From positions 1 through 64,000 of the forward strand of contig NZ_JACVAM010000003.1 in assembly GCF_014851865.1 (NCBI RefSeq): a stretch of 64,000 nt of DNA, written 5' to 3'. Source of the DNA: Pseudomonas sp. PDM16. Lineage in GTDB: Bacteria; Pseudomonadota; Gammaproteobacteria; Pseudomonadales; Pseudomonadaceae. Made by a program: the position numbers and the translations under genes. The notes below the pieces were generated by a model that was given only the letters and a program-made list of their open reading frames with translations, did no database searches and was not told the DNA's origin. Numbering within the stretch: the stretch's first letter is position 1; every line of letters begins with the position of its first letter. Shown here piece by piece: positions 15,543 to 24,516 of this stretch.

Positions 15543-17630
15543 CTACTGCCAGCGATACTCAAGAGCGAGCCCGGCCAGCCACTGTCGTCCCGGTGCAGGC
15601 TCGTAGTAGCGTGCCCCCGAAGCATTCACGATCAGCGAACCGACATAGGCACGATCCCCCAGGTTGTCGATCCGTAGGAATGGCTCCAGATCGAGACCTT
15701 CGAGGCTGTACCGATAGCTGGCGCGCCAGTTGACGGCGACGAAGCCCGGGGCCTCGGCCGTGTTCCTGTCATCCGCGAAACGGCTGCTCATGCCCTGTAC
15801 CTCGAGTGCGGTGGCAAAGCCAACCTCCGCGGGGATCCAGGCCAGCTCGGCAAATCCGCTATGCCGTGGAACACCAGGAAGATCATTGCCCGACAGGTCG
15901 ATGCCACCGGAGCCGGTACCGGAGCCGAGATAACTGTCGAAACGCGCCTGCAGGTAGGTATACGCCAGATAGGCACGCAGCCCCATGCCCAGCTCCTGCT
16001 CCACGGACAGCTCCAGACCGCGCCGCCGCGAGCGCCCCGCATTGGCGTAGGTACTGCGGTCCGTGCCGACCTGGCTCTCGCCAGGCACGATCTCGTTGCG
16101 TACCCGGCTCTCGAACAGCGCAATGTCGGCCCACCCGGAATCGTGGCGCCACTTCGCGCCGACCTCCGCATTGCGTGAGAGGCTCGGCTTCAACGCCAGG
16201 TTGAGGCCGCTGCTTTGCGGGCGATAGGCCAGCTCCTGGAAAGTCGGGGTTTCGAAACCCTGCCCGACCGACGCATAGACACTCAGTTCGGGCGCCCACT
16301 GCCAGCTCAGTCCGAACGCCGGGTTGCTGCGCTGATAGCGCACCGAGCCGCTGTCGTCCCGGCCATCGGTGAGAAAATCATCTTCGGAGTCGAAGTGGAT
16401 ACGACTGTGGCGCAGCCCGGCAGTCAGGCTCCATGCCTCGGCCAGCTGCCAGGTGCTGATTGCATAGGCTTCCTGGCTATCCACGGCATTGAATTCATCG
16501 CGCTTCAGTTGCCCCTTGCGCCCACGCTCGTTGACGAAGCCACGGCGACGTTCGCCCTGATAGTCGTAGACCAGACCTAACGCGATCTCCACGGGCAACC
16601 CGAACGCCTCGGACTCCCGAACCCATCCCAATTCGCTGCCGCCAAAATCACGCTCCAGCTCCACCACACCACCGGCGGCATAGGGGTCGGCGCCGGCGAA
16701 CGCCTGGTACTGCTGCACGTACCGCTGACCGCCGTAGGCCATGAGCGTGAGCTTGTCGCGCTCATTGAGCTGCCGTTGATAGTTCATGCCCAACTGATCG
16801 TGCCGCACGCTCTTGCGCGTATCGAAGGTACTGGAAGCCGCCACGGACTGGCGCGGATCGTCACGCCATTGAGCCTCGGTCAGCCCAAGCGGGTCCTGTG
16901 TCTGAGGCTGGTCGAGATGATTGAACAGCAGCGTCAGGCTGGAGTCCGGATCGATGTCCCAGCCCAGGCGCAGGTTGCCAGTGTCGCGACGGGTCTCGCT
17001 GTGATCGCGATAGCCATCGGTTTCCAGCCGGGCGAGATTGGCGCTGATATTGAGCACATCGTATTGCTGGCCGTATCGCAGGCGCGAGCGCCATAGCCCG
17101 TCGCTCCCCACGGCGCTGCGGCTGTTCAGGGTCGGCTCTGCCGCAGCGGGAGCACTGAAGCCCTGAATGATGCCTCCGGAGGCGTTGCCGTAAAGGCTGC
17201 TGAGCGGCCCCCGCAACACTTCGAGGCGATCGAGCCCGTCCAGATCGAACAGGGCGGGTTGCCCCTGGCCGTCGGGCATGGTCAGCGGAATGCCGTCCTG
17301 AACCAGGCGCACACCGCGTACACCGAAGCCGGCACGGGCGCCGAACCCGCGCGACGAAATCTGCAGGTCCTGGGCGTAATTCTGTCGGTTCAGCGCGAGC
17401 AGGCCGGGCACCCGCTGCAACGGCTCGGACAGATTCGCCCCCAGACTCTGCGGTTGCAGCTCACCACCGATCAGCGTGGTGCGAGCCAGAGGCTGGCGCA
17501 GATCCTCGCTGTCGGCCGCGCTGCCGAGAATGACCTGGCTGGGCAGGCTCAACACACCGTTGTCGGAAGCGCCTGCCGGAAGGCAACCGAGGCCGAAGAT
17601 CAGTCCGAAAACCGGAGTCGTTCTAGTCAT
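15543..17630 (-). CDS. TonB-dependent outer-membrane receptor
   Basis: The 695-residue protein has a signal peptide (cleavage near PAGA-SD), a plug domain (LQRVPGLLALNRQNYAQDLQ; RLEVLRGPLSSLYGNASGG) and a beta barrel whose last strand ends LALEYRWQ. There is no STN signalling domain. It lies 146 bases downstream of a YeeE-type sulfur transporter and a periplasmic rhodanese on the same strand, so its cargo may be a sulfur compound; siderophore or vitamin cargo is equally possible from the protein alone. A stem-forming element (17667-17728) lies in its leader. Confidence 0.9.
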   Translation of the reverse strand: MTRTTPVFGLIFGLGCLPAGASDNGVLSLPSQVILGSAADSEDLRQPLARTTLIGGELQPQSLGANLSEPLQRVPGLLALNRQNYAQDLQISSRGFGARAGFGVRGVRLVQDGIPLTMPDGQGQPALFDLDGLDRLEVLRGPLSSLYGNASGGIIQGFSAPAAAEPTLNSRSAVGSDGLWRSRLRYGQQYDVLNISANLARLETDGYRDHSETRRDTGNLRLGWDIDPDSSLTLLFNHLDQPQTQDPLGLTEAQWRDDPRQSVAASSTFDTRKSVRHDQLGMNYQRQLNERDKLTLMAYGGQRYVQQYQAFAGADPYAAGGVVELERDFGGSELGWVRESEAFGLPVEIALGLVYDYQGERRRGFVNERGRKGQLKRDEFNAVDSQEAYAISTWQLAEAWSLTAGLRHSRIHFDSEDDFLTDGRDDSGSVRYQRSNPAFGLSWQWAPELSVYASVGQGFETPTFQELAYRPQSSGLNLALKPSLSRNAEVGAKWRHDSGWADIALFESRVRNEIVPGESQVGTDRSTYANAGRSRRRGLELSVEQELGMGLRAYLAYTYLQARFDSYLGSGTGSGGIDLSGNDLPGVPRHSGFAELAWIPAEVGFATALEVQGMSSRFADDRNTAEAPGFVAVNWRASYRYSLEGLDLEPFLRIDNLGDRAYVGSLIVNASGARYYEPAPGRQWLAGLALEYRWQ

Positions 17631-17666
17631 GTTCGCACCACCACCTGGCATACCTCGCCCCCCAAG

Positions 17667-17728
17667 AGCGGGACTATGCCACCACATCGAGCACCATTCG
17701 GCCATTGGTCGAAGGTGCTAGTCCCGCT
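17667..17728 (-). promoter_or_regulatory. Structured leader element before the TonB receptor
   Basis: On the minus strand AGCGGGACTA and TAGTCCCGCT pair perfectly over 10 bp and enclose an inner hairpin (GCACCTTCG with CGAATGGTGC, one bulge) plus a 14-base single-stranded segment. It lies about 37-98 bases before the ATG. No T run follows, so it is not a plain terminator. It looks like a structured 5-prime UTR, but I recognise no known riboswitch class. Confidence 0.55.
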
Positions 17729-17776
17729 TTTCGGTGTTCGGGAGAACGCTAGCGGCGTATCTGCTCCTCTCGCCCG

Positions 17777-18961
17777 TTATGGCCAGAAGCGCCTGACCAC
17801 CAGACCCAGGCCGATACCTGCCAAACAGAAAAGGCCGAAGAACCATCCCGAGAGCGCCCCGGCCATTACGCCGGACAAGAGCGTGCCAACGGTACAGCCT
17901 AGTGCCAGCATGCTGCCGAAGCCCAGGAGCACCCCACCCACCAGGTTGCGCAGCAGCTCGCTGGCGGCAGGGCGTCGGGGCTGGAAATCTCCGGCGACCA
18001 GTGCGCTGGCGAAGGAGGCCGCCACGAGCCCCAGCACGAACAGTCCGTTGTTCGACAGCAGTGCATCCTTCACCACGGTGGCGCAGCCGGCGAACCCATC
18101 CAGTCCATCCAGGCGCTCGGGTAGCAGCCCGATTCCATCGGCAGCGGTACGCGCCACGCTCCCCAGCTCCGCGGTCACGCCCAGCGGCCCCACGCGAAGG
18201 TAGGCCAGCGTGGCGAGGAAGCCGATCAGCACGCCACCCACCCAGGTCGGCCAGCGCCGACCGAACAACAGCTGCCGCAACCCGCTCGCGGCAGGCTGAT
18301 CAGCGGTTACCTGCCGCCGATGGCCGAGTAGCCACCAAGCCAACGCCCCAAGGACCACGGACTGCAGCAGGAAGGACACACCATAACCATGCCAGGCCGG
18401 CATCCAGACGACGGGGGCGGACTGAATGCTCGCCAGGTAAAGCGGGTTCCAGATCATGAAACCGAGAGCAAAGCCGATCAGCGCACCAGCCAGTGCGAAC
18501 AGCGAGGCGAATGCGCCCTCCCCCAGCCGATACAGATGGGCGCTGATGCAGGAGCCGGAGATCGCCATGCCGATACCGAACAGCGTGGCGGCCAGACCCA
18601 ACACCCAGCTCAGAGGACCGACATGTGCATCCGGGGGCAACCGCCCCACCAGCGGATCGGGCAGAAACGCTCCGAACACCGCGTGATACCCCAGGCTACC
18701 CACGGCGAGCGCGGCGAGTATGCCGAGCAGGCCATCGGGCTTGCGTTGTTCGATGAAGTCGCGGGTGACGCAGAAGAAGCAGAAACGCGAGCGCTGCAAC
18801 AGGAAGCCAAACAAGGTGCCACCTATAAGCGACAAGCTGAGCGCCTGGCTCTCGCTGTCCGCACCGGACAACCACCAGATACTCGCCAGCAGAGCTGCTG
18901 CCACCGCCAGCGACACGCCCAGAGCGAGCGGCGCCGGCGAATGCACGGGAGTCAGAGACAT
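17777..18961 (-). CDS. YeeE/YedE-family sulfur-compound transporter
   Basis: The 394-residue membrane protein has about ten hydrophobic helices and the conserved cysteine-containing loops of YeeE/YedE proteins (RSRFCFFCVTRDFIEQ, SGSCISAHLYRLGEG, LALGCTVGTLLSG). The family imports thiosulfate or related sulfur species. The start at 18961 has an AGGAA site 6 bases upstream. The gene follows an exported rhodanese by 120 bases, which fits handling of thiosulfate or sulfane sulfur at the membrane. Confidence 0.9.
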   Translation of the reverse strand: MSLTPVHSPAPLALGVSLAVAAALLASIWWLSGADSESQALSLSLIGGTLFGFLLQRSRFCFFCVTRDFIEQRKPDGLLGILAALAVGSLGYHAVFGAFLPDPLVGRLPPDAHVGPLSWVLGLAATLFGIGMAISGSCISAHLYRLGEGAFASLFALAGALIGFALGFMIWNPLYLASIQSAPVVWMPAWHGYGVSFLLQSVVLGALAWWLLGHRRQVTADQPAASGLRQLLFGRRWPTWVGGVLIGFLATLAYLRVGPLGVTAELGSVARTAADGIGLLPERLDGLDGFAGCATVVKDALLSNNGLFVLGLVAASFASALVAGDFQPRRPAASELLRNLVGGVLLGFGSMLALGCTVGTLLSGVMAGALSGWFFGLFCLAGIGLGLVVRRFWP

Positions 18962-19081
18962 GGAAGATTCCTGAACAGATGGCTCGTCCAACGACGTCCA
19001 TTGGGCACAAGCGTCGGGGCGTTGGGCGCCCCGCCTGAACGGTGGATACCCCTTCGGACATCCACCCGGATCGACCCGCAG

Positions 19082-20008
19082 CTACTTGCCGCCCCACACG
19101 GTACCGGCCACGTTGACCACTGGGACGCCGACGGCATTGCCATACTCGGTCCAGGAGCCGTCGTAGTTGCGCACGTCGTATCCGAGGATCTTCTTCAGTG
19201 CGAACCAGGTGTGGCTGGAGCGCTCACCGATACGGCAGTAGGTGATGATCGGCTTGCTGCCGTCGATACCCACCGCGCCGTAGACCTTCTTCAGCTCATC
19301 GGCTGACTTGAAGGTACCGTCGGCGGCCACGGCCTGGCCCCACGGCACGTTGACCGCACCGGGAACATGACCGGCGCGAACCGACAGCTCCTGCACCCCC
19401 TGGGGCGCGAACACCTTGCCGCTGTACTCATCCGCGGAGCGAATGTCCACCAGCTGCACATCGCTGCGCTTCTCCGCGGCGGCAACCACGTCCGGCAGGA
19501 AGGCTCGCAGATCCTTGTTCGCCGCCTTCACCACGACATTACCGGCAGCCGGCACCTTCGCACGGTTGTCCAGCGGACGTTTCTCGGCCTCCCACTTGAC
19601 CCGTCCGCCATCCAGCAGCTTCACGTTCTCCACGCCATAGACGTCGAAGACCCAGGCTCCCCAAGCGGCGAACCAGTTGTTGCTGTCGCCGTACAGCACC
19701 GTGGTGGTGTCGGAGGAGACTCCTGCCTTGCGCAGCAGCGCCTGGAAGTTTTCCTGGCTGGCGATATCACGCCGCACCGGGTCTACCAGGTCGGAATGCC
19801 AGACGAAATTCACCGCCCCCGGGATGTGCCCGCGCTCGTACACACCCGGCACGACACTCACCTCGACCACCCGCACTTTCGGATTGCTCAGGTTGTTTTC
19901 CAGCCAGTCGGTCGTCACCAGTACATCGCTCGCAGCGCTCGCAGGTCCCACTTGCAGCAGCCAGCCAAGCAGCAGTGCACCAGCGCCGATCAGAGTTTTC
20001 AACTTCAT
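19082..20008 (-). CDS. Periplasmic rhodanese-type sulfurtransferase (two domains)
   Basis: The 308-residue product has a signal peptide (MKLKTLIGAGALLLGWL..., cleavage after ASA) and two rhodanese domains. The N-terminal domain (VRVVEVSVVPGVYERGHIPGAVNF) lacks a catalytic Cys; the C-terminal domain carries it in TYCRIGERSSHTW. It should transfer sulfane sulfur from thiosulfate to a thiol acceptor in the periplasm. It is the first gene of the transporter/receptor operon. The ATG at 20008 has a GAGGGAC site. Confidence 0.92.
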   Translation of the reverse strand: MKLKTLIGAGALLLGWLLQVGPASAASDVLVTTDWLENNLSNPKVRVVEVSVVPGVYERGHIPGAVNFVWHSDLVDPVRRDIASQENFQALLRKAGVSSDTTTVLYGDSNNWFAAWGAWVFDVYGVENVKLLDGGRVKWEAEKRPLDNRAKVPAAGNVVVKAANKDLRAFLPDVVAAAEKRSDVQLVDIRSADEYSGKVFAPQGVQELSVRAGHVPGAVNVPWGQAVAADGTFKSADELKKVYGAVGIDGSKPIITYCRIGERSSHTWFALKKILGYDVRNYDGSWTEYGNAVGVPVVNVAGTVWGGK

Positions 20009-20232
20009 TGCAAAGTCCCTCGTAGAGTTCATCGAACAAGGCTCCCCGCCTTGCGGTATCGGGGGCGCGTTTCCCCTTCAGGCGAGGTCTCGGAGTGCCA
20101 GATCACCTGGCAAGCGGCTGGTCCAGACTCGCCCGTAGCGAACGCTCGGAGCGCACGACGGGATGATCGAAAAGGACATGAAGCGCGTGGGCATGGCAGA
20201 CCTCGTGGGCACGTGTCGGCCATCATGGCGGG

Positions 20233-20280
20233 CCGGATCACGGACAACTTCAGGGTTGAGTTGAATGTCCGGTGATCCGG
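20233..20280. repeat. Inverted repeat upstream of the rhodanese operon
   Basis: CCGGATCACGGACA (20233-20246) pairs with TGTCCGGTGATCCGG (20266-20280) with a single bulged base and a 19-base loop. It lies about 225 bases before the rhodanese start, in the expected long leader, and could be an RNA hairpin. Confidence 0.55.
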
Positions 20281-20297
20281 TAAGGGCAAAGCTAGGA

Positions 20298-20350
20298 GAT
20301 ATAAAAAAACTAAAACAAATAACCTTTAGGAACTAGCTTATACGCCCCCT
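20298..20350 (-). promoter_or_regulatory. AT-rich promoter/activator region of the sulfur operon
   Basis: On the minus strand the patch contains AGTTCCTAAAGGTTAT followed by a run of T and TATAT. This resembles the AT-rich, TTCC-N-GTTAT-like sites at which the sulfur regulator CysB acts in pseudomonads. The match is loose, and the claim rests on base composition and gene context. Confidence 0.35.
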
Positions 20351-20496
20351 ATAGTGTCTCCCCCGGCGGAGGCCCTGGAGGCAATCGCAACGGACACCCG
20401 AGCCGCACCATCCCTGGACTCGCGGCCAGGTAACGCCAGCGCAGACCTGACCGCTTCGCCGGCACGGGCGCGCCTCTCGATAACATGGAGAAACAA

Positions 20497-20946
20497 ATGA
20501 GCGCATCGCTGAGAGCGGCGACCGAAGCCGACATCGACACCCTGTTCGACATCCGCACGAGCGTCATTCAGAACCATCTGTCGATGCAGCAACTGAGCGA
20601 CCTGGGCATCACTGCAGCCACGCTGGCGGAGGCCGTGCGCTCCGGTACCTCCGCCTGGATAGCGGAACTCGGCGGTACCGCCGCTGGCTTCGCCATGGTA
20701 GATACCGACGCGGGTGAGGTATTCGCCCTGTTCGTTCGCCCCGAGTTCGAGGGCAGGGGGCTGGGTCGCCTGCTACTGAACGAAGCGGAGAAGGCGCTGT
20801 TCCGCCATCACGACAGGATCTGGCTGGTGACCGATGGCCACGCGCACATCAGGGCGAACGGCTTCTACCTTCATCTGGGCTGGTCGTTCGCCTGCCGCGT
20901 GGATGAGCGGGACGTTCGCTACGAGAAGGCCCTTCCCCGCCACTGA
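20497..20946 (+). CDS. GNAT-family N-acetyltransferase
   Basis: The 149-residue product has the acetyl-CoA-binding motif VRPEFEGRGLGRLLLNEAE of GNAT enzymes and the preceding beta strands (GFAMVDTDAGEVFALFV). The start at 20497 is chosen because GGAG lies 8 bases before it; an in-frame ATG at 20485 lacks a site. Substrate unknown. It faces away from the sulfur operon. Confidence 0.88.
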   Translation: MSASLRAATEADIDTLFDIRTSVIQNHLSMQQLSDLGITAATLAEAVRSGTSAWIAELGGTAAGFAMVDTDAGEVFALFVRPEFEGRGLGRLLLNEAEKALFRHHDRIWLVTDGHAHIRANGFYLHLGWSFACRVDERDVRYEKALPRH

Positions 20947-20990
20947 GCCGCCACTGACCAAGGCTCACCGGGGGTCGAACCCAGCCCCGG

Positions 20991-22373
20991 TCAGTCACGA
21001 TCATCTTGCGGGCGCATTGCGACGAACAACGTCCGATAGTCCGCTCGGGACTCCAGGCGGGACACGAAGTCCAGCACTGCATCCTGAGCGAGTCGCCCCA
21101 GATGTGGGGATGCCATCCGGCGAAACTTGCGCTCGAAATCCACATCCTCCATCGGCGTCTCCAGTGAGCCGGGGCCACTGATTCTTTCGCAGGTGACCAT
21201 CTCGCCCGTGGCCAGCTTCACCGTCACCCGATTGGCCAGGTGCCGTGGAAACAGTCTCGTCAGCGACGGGTCTTCGCTGACAGTGGTGCGGCTCATCAGG
21301 GCGATGGCGCGCGGGTCGGCGATCTGCTCCGGCGCGTAGGAATCCAGGGTGATGTCGCCATCCATCAGCGCCCGCGCGACGTTGTAGGGCAGGCTGTGAT
21401 CGGCGGTTTCGCGCGTGCGCGGCCGCCACTTCTCCGGGTCGGCGAGCACCCGGCGGTTGAACTCCGAGGTTTCGATGTGGATGGTCTCGATTGCGTCGAG
21501 GTCGGCGACCCGCGCGCGCAGGTCGATGCCAGCCCATACCGCCGTGTGCAGTTCGCCATTGGTGGGGAAGGTTTTGGTCAGCGAGCGCAGGATGGCGAAG
21601 TCGCCGTTGGCCCGATTGCCGAAGCGCTCGACATCCAGACCGAACTCACCCGTCACCTGGCGGAAGAAGCCCATGTCGCCCTCGAACACCGGCGCCGGCC
21701 CGGTCATCCCGTGGCGCGCCAGGTTGGCGGCGAAGATGGCATTGCGCGCCGCGTTCGCCGCCGCGCAGCCCTTCCAGTCGGACAGCGAGCCCGAACGTAC
21801 CTGACGCATCGTAAGGTGCGCGCAGAGGGCGATGTTGATCGCCTGCTCGGCCTGCTCCTCGTCCAGCCGCATCAGTCGCGCAGCCGCGGCAGCCATCGCC
21901 ACGTTGATGTAGTTGACGTGGTCCCAGCCGCGCTTGTTCAGGCTGGCGGCATCCTGCAGGCGCATCTGGATTTCGTAGGCGATGACGATGGCCACGATCA
22001 GCTCGCTGCCCGTGGCAGCTTCGGCCTCGGCCAGGGCCAGGCAGGCGGGAATGCTGTCGCTGGGGTGGCCGGGCTCGAGGCCCATGTAGCCGTCGTTATA
22101 GTCGAGGAAGCGGACCATGATGCCGTTGGTGAAGGCAGCCAGTTCCGGCGTGGTACGCAGGTCGGTGCCGAATACGCTGGACGCCGGCTGGTGCACCTGC
22201 GTGGCCACAGCGATGGCCGCCTCCACCGGTTTCGCGCCATAGGCGCCGAGGATGCAGGCCAGGCTGTCGACGAAGCGCCGGCGTACGCAGGCGGTTACCG
22301 TTTCGGGCAGATCATCGATGGATAGATTGCAGGCATAGCTGGCCAGGCGCCGCGCCAATGTGGGTTCGGACAT
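20991..22373 (-). CDS. MmgE/PrpD-family dehydratase
   Basis: The 460-residue product is full length for the MmgE/PrpD family, whose known members dehydrate 2-methylcitrate or isomerise cis-aconitate. Family landmarks include FVDSLACILGAYGAKPVEAA, FTNGIMVRFLDYNDGY and GHPSDSIPACLALAEA. It is the last gene of the minus-strand operon, 22 bases after the LeuD-like gene. Next to an aconitase-type hydro-lyase it most likely handles a citrate-like tricarboxylate: one enzyme removes water and the other adds it back. Its exact substrate is not known. Confidence 0.92.
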   Translation of the reverse strand: MSEPTLARRLASYACNLSIDDLPETVTACVRRRFVDSLACILGAYGAKPVEAAIAVATQVHQPASSVFGTDLRTTPELAAFTNGIMVRFLDYNDGYMGLEPGHPSDSIPACLALAEAEAATGSELIVAIVIAYEIQMRLQDAASLNKRGWDHVNYINVAMAAAAARLMRLDEEQAEQAINIALCAHLTMRQVRSGSLSDWKGCAAANAARNAIFAANLARHGMTGPAPVFEGDMGFFRQVTGEFGLDVERFGNRANGDFAILRSLTKTFPTNGELHTAVWAGIDLRARVADLDAIETIHIETSEFNRRVLADPEKWRPRTRETADHSLPYNVARALMDGDITLDSYAPEQIADPRAIALMSRTTVSEDPSLTRLFPRHLANRVTVKLATGEMVTCERISGPGSLETPMEDVDFERKFRRMASPHLGRLAQDAVLDFVSRLESRADYRTLFVAMRPQDDRD

Positions 22374-22395
22374 GAAGATTCTCCAGTATGCCGGC

Positions 22396-23004
22396 TCAGG
22401 CCAGCCAGGGATTGGCGCGCAGGTGCGACGCCTCGAATGCGCGGATCTGCTCGGTGCGCCGCAGGGTGCTGCCGATGGCGTCCAGCCCCAGCAGCAGGGC
22501 CTGCTTGCGCAGCGGGTCGATGTCGAAATGGATGATCGCGCCGTCGCCGAGCAGCACCTGCTGCGCCTGCAGATCGACGCTGATCGCCGCGTTGGCCGGG
22601 TCGCTGACGATGCGCCCGAGGTGCTGCAACTCCGCCTCTCGCAGCTGGATCAGCAACACGCCGTTGCGCTGGCAGTTGTCGAAGAAGATGCCGGCGAAGC
22701 TGGTGCCGATCAGCGCGCGAAAGCCCAGCTGCTTCAGGCCCCACACCGCGTGCTCGCGGCTGGAGCCGCAGCCGAAGTTTGGCCCGACCACCAGGAAGCT
22801 GGCACGATTCCACGGTGTTTGGTTGAGCACGAAGTCGAGGTTGGCGCTGCCGTTCTCGAGGAAGCGCAGATTGAAGAACAGGCCACGATCCAGACCATTG
22901 CGATCGATGCCCTTGAGGAACTGCTTGGGCATGATCACGTCGGTGTCGACGTTGGCCGCGAGCATCGGCGCGGCAATGCCGCTGACATGGGTGAATGGCT
23001 GCAT
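22396..23004 (-). CDS. LeuD-like small subunit of a 3-isopropylmalate dehydratase-family hydro-lyase
   Basis: The 202-residue product carries the swivelling domain of the aconitase superfamily: NVDTDVIMPKQFLK and GPNFGCGSSREHAVWGL, the substrate-binding SSREHA motif. The start at 23004 lies 1 base after the stop of the LeuC-like gene, so the subunits are coupled. No leuA or leuB is present, and the neighbours are catabolic, so I infer a dedicated paralogue and not the leucine biosynthetic enzyme. Confidence 0.9.
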   Translation of the reverse strand: MQPFTHVSGIAAPMLAANVDTDVIMPKQFLKGIDRNGLDRGLFFNLRFLENGSANLDFVLNQTPWNRASFLVVGPNFGCGSSREHAVWGLKQLGFRALIGTSFAGIFFDNCQRNGVLLIQLREAELQHLGRIVSDPANAAISVDLQAQQVLLGDGAIIHFDIDPLRKQALLLGLDAIGSTLRRTEQIRAFEASHLRANPWLA

Positions 23005-23005
23005 C

Positions 23006-24427
23006 TCAGCTCTCCAGGGGCAGGCTGCGGACATCGGTGAGATGGCCGCTGATGGCGGCGGCCACAACCATCGCCGGACTCATCAGGTGGGTCCGCGCAC
23101 CAGCGCCCTGGCGGCCCTCGAAATTGCGGTTGGTGCTGGACGCGCAGCGGTCGCCCGGCGCCAGCACGTCATCGTTCATCGCCAGGCACATCGAGCAGCC
23201 GGACTGGCGCCACTCGAAGCCGGCCTGGCGGAAGATCTGCGCCAGCCCTTCGGCTTCGGCCTGTTCGCGCACCAGGGTCGAGCCGGGCACGATCATCGCC
23301 CGCACATGGCTGGCCACGCTGCGCCCGCGCACGACTCGTGCGGCGTCGCGCAGGTCCTCGATGCGCGCATTGGTACAGGAGCCGATGAAGGCGTGGCTGA
23401 TGCGGATCGCCGCCAGCCGTTCGCCGGGCTGCAGACCCATGTAGCGCAGGGCGCGCTGCAGGTCCTGGCGGCGGATCGGGTCGCCCTCCTCCTGCGGATC
23501 CGGCACGCACGCGCCGATGGGTGCCGCCTGGTCCGGGCTGGTGCCCCAGGTGACCATCGGCTGCAGCGCGGCGGCGTCCAGTTCTACCTCCGCGTCGTAG
23601 TGCGCGCCGGGGTCGCTGCGCAGCTCGCGCCAGCTGGCCATGGCTTGCTCCCAGAGCAGGCCATGCGGCACGCGCGGCTTGTCCTTGAGGTAGGCGAAGA
23701 CCTTGTCGTCGGGGGCCATGAAGGCGCCGCGGGCGCCGGCCTCCACCGCCATGTTGCAGATGGTCATGCGCGCCTCGACGCTCAGCGCCTCGATGGTCTC
23801 GCCGCAGAACTCGATGGCGTAGCCGGTGGCGCCGGCCGCGCCGATGCGCTGGATCAACGCCATGATGATGTCCTTGGACGTCACCCCGGCGCCCAGCTCG
23901 CCACGCACCGTCACGCGCATGCTGCGCAGCTTCTTGTAGACCAGGGTCTGGGTGGCCAGCAGATGCTCGATTTCCGAGGTGCCGATGCCGAAGCCGAAGG
24001 CGCCCAGCGCGCCGTAGGTGGTGGTGTGGCTGTCGCCGGCGGCAACCATCATGCCGGGCAGGATGAAGCCCTGCTCCGGCGCCACCACGTGCTCGATGCC
24101 CTGGCGCTTGTCCAGCACATCGAACAGCTCCAGGCCGAAATCGCGGCAGTTCTGCTCGAAGTAGGAGACCTGCCGCGCGCCACCGGCATCCGGCATGGTG
24201 GCGATGCGCTCAGGCGTAGTGGGGTTCACATGATCGACCACGCACAGCGTGGCGGCCGGGCGCCACACGGTGCGTCCGGCTTCGCGCAGGCCGCTGAAGG
24301 CCTGCGGGCTGGTGTATTCGTTGGCGACCTGGCGGTCGATGTACAGCAGCACATGGCCGTGGTCGTCGAGGGTGCAGACGGTGTGGGCATCGATGTGCTT
24401 GTCGTAGAGCGTTCGGGGGCGGTTCAT
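23006..24427 (-). CDS. LeuC-like large subunit of a 3-isopropylmalate dehydratase-family hydro-lyase
   Basis: The 473-residue product is an aconitase-superfamily large subunit. The 4Fe-4S ligands are visible as one Cys in FIGSCTNARIEDL and two in SGCSMCLAMNDD; VAAGDSHTTTYGALGAFGFG and CASSTNRNFEGRQG are also intact. It should interconvert a hydroxy tri- or dicarboxylate by loss and re-addition of water. Start at 24427 (MNRPRTLYDKHIDAHTV); upstream codons do not match the family. It follows DUF4387 and AtuA genes. Confidence 0.92.
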   Translation of the reverse strand: MNRPRTLYDKHIDAHTVCTLDDHGHVLLYIDRQVANEYTSPQAFSGLREAGRTVWRPAATLCVVDHVNPTTPERIATMPDAGGARQVSYFEQNCRDFGLELFDVLDKRQGIEHVVAPEQGFILPGMMVAAGDSHTTTYGALGAFGFGIGTSEIEHLLATQTLVYKKLRSMRVTVRGELGAGVTSKDIIMALIQRIGAAGATGYAIEFCGETIEALSVEARMTICNMAVEAGARGAFMAPDDKVFAYLKDKPRVPHGLLWEQAMASWRELRSDPGAHYDAEVELDAAALQPMVTWGTSPDQAAPIGACVPDPQEEGDPIRRQDLQRALRYMGLQPGERLAAIRISHAFIGSCTNARIEDLRDAARVVRGRSVASHVRAMIVPGSTLVREQAEAEGLAQIFRQAGFEWRQSGCSMCLAMNDDVLAPGDRCASSTNRNFEGRQGAGARTHLMSPAMVVAAAISGHLTDVRSLPLES

Positions 24428-24516
24428 CACGGCTCTCGCACGGGTCGTTGGGAATCGCGGGCGTCTACCCGCTGTCGCCATGGCCGCGGGTGGCGGCCTT
24501 GGCGACACGAGGACGA

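Larger units (their letters stand above)
20009..20496. other. Non-coding interval with inverted repeat and AT-rich promoter patch
   Basis: No gene is supported in these 488 bases between the divergent rhodanese and GNAT genes. They contain a long inverted repeat (20233-20280) and a strikingly AT-rich segment (about 20300-20350), unlike the GC-rich surroundings, which is probably a promoter region. Confidence 0.6.

Noticed and set aside
17667-17728. Cobalamin riboswitch before the TonB receptor
   Set aside because: I do not see the conserved B12-box segments, and the element is too short for that class.
23006-24427. Leucine biosynthesis isopropylmalate isomerase
   Set aside because: No leuA or leuB nearby and the operon is catabolic in content, so a paralogue is more likely; only a genome-wide check can settle this.
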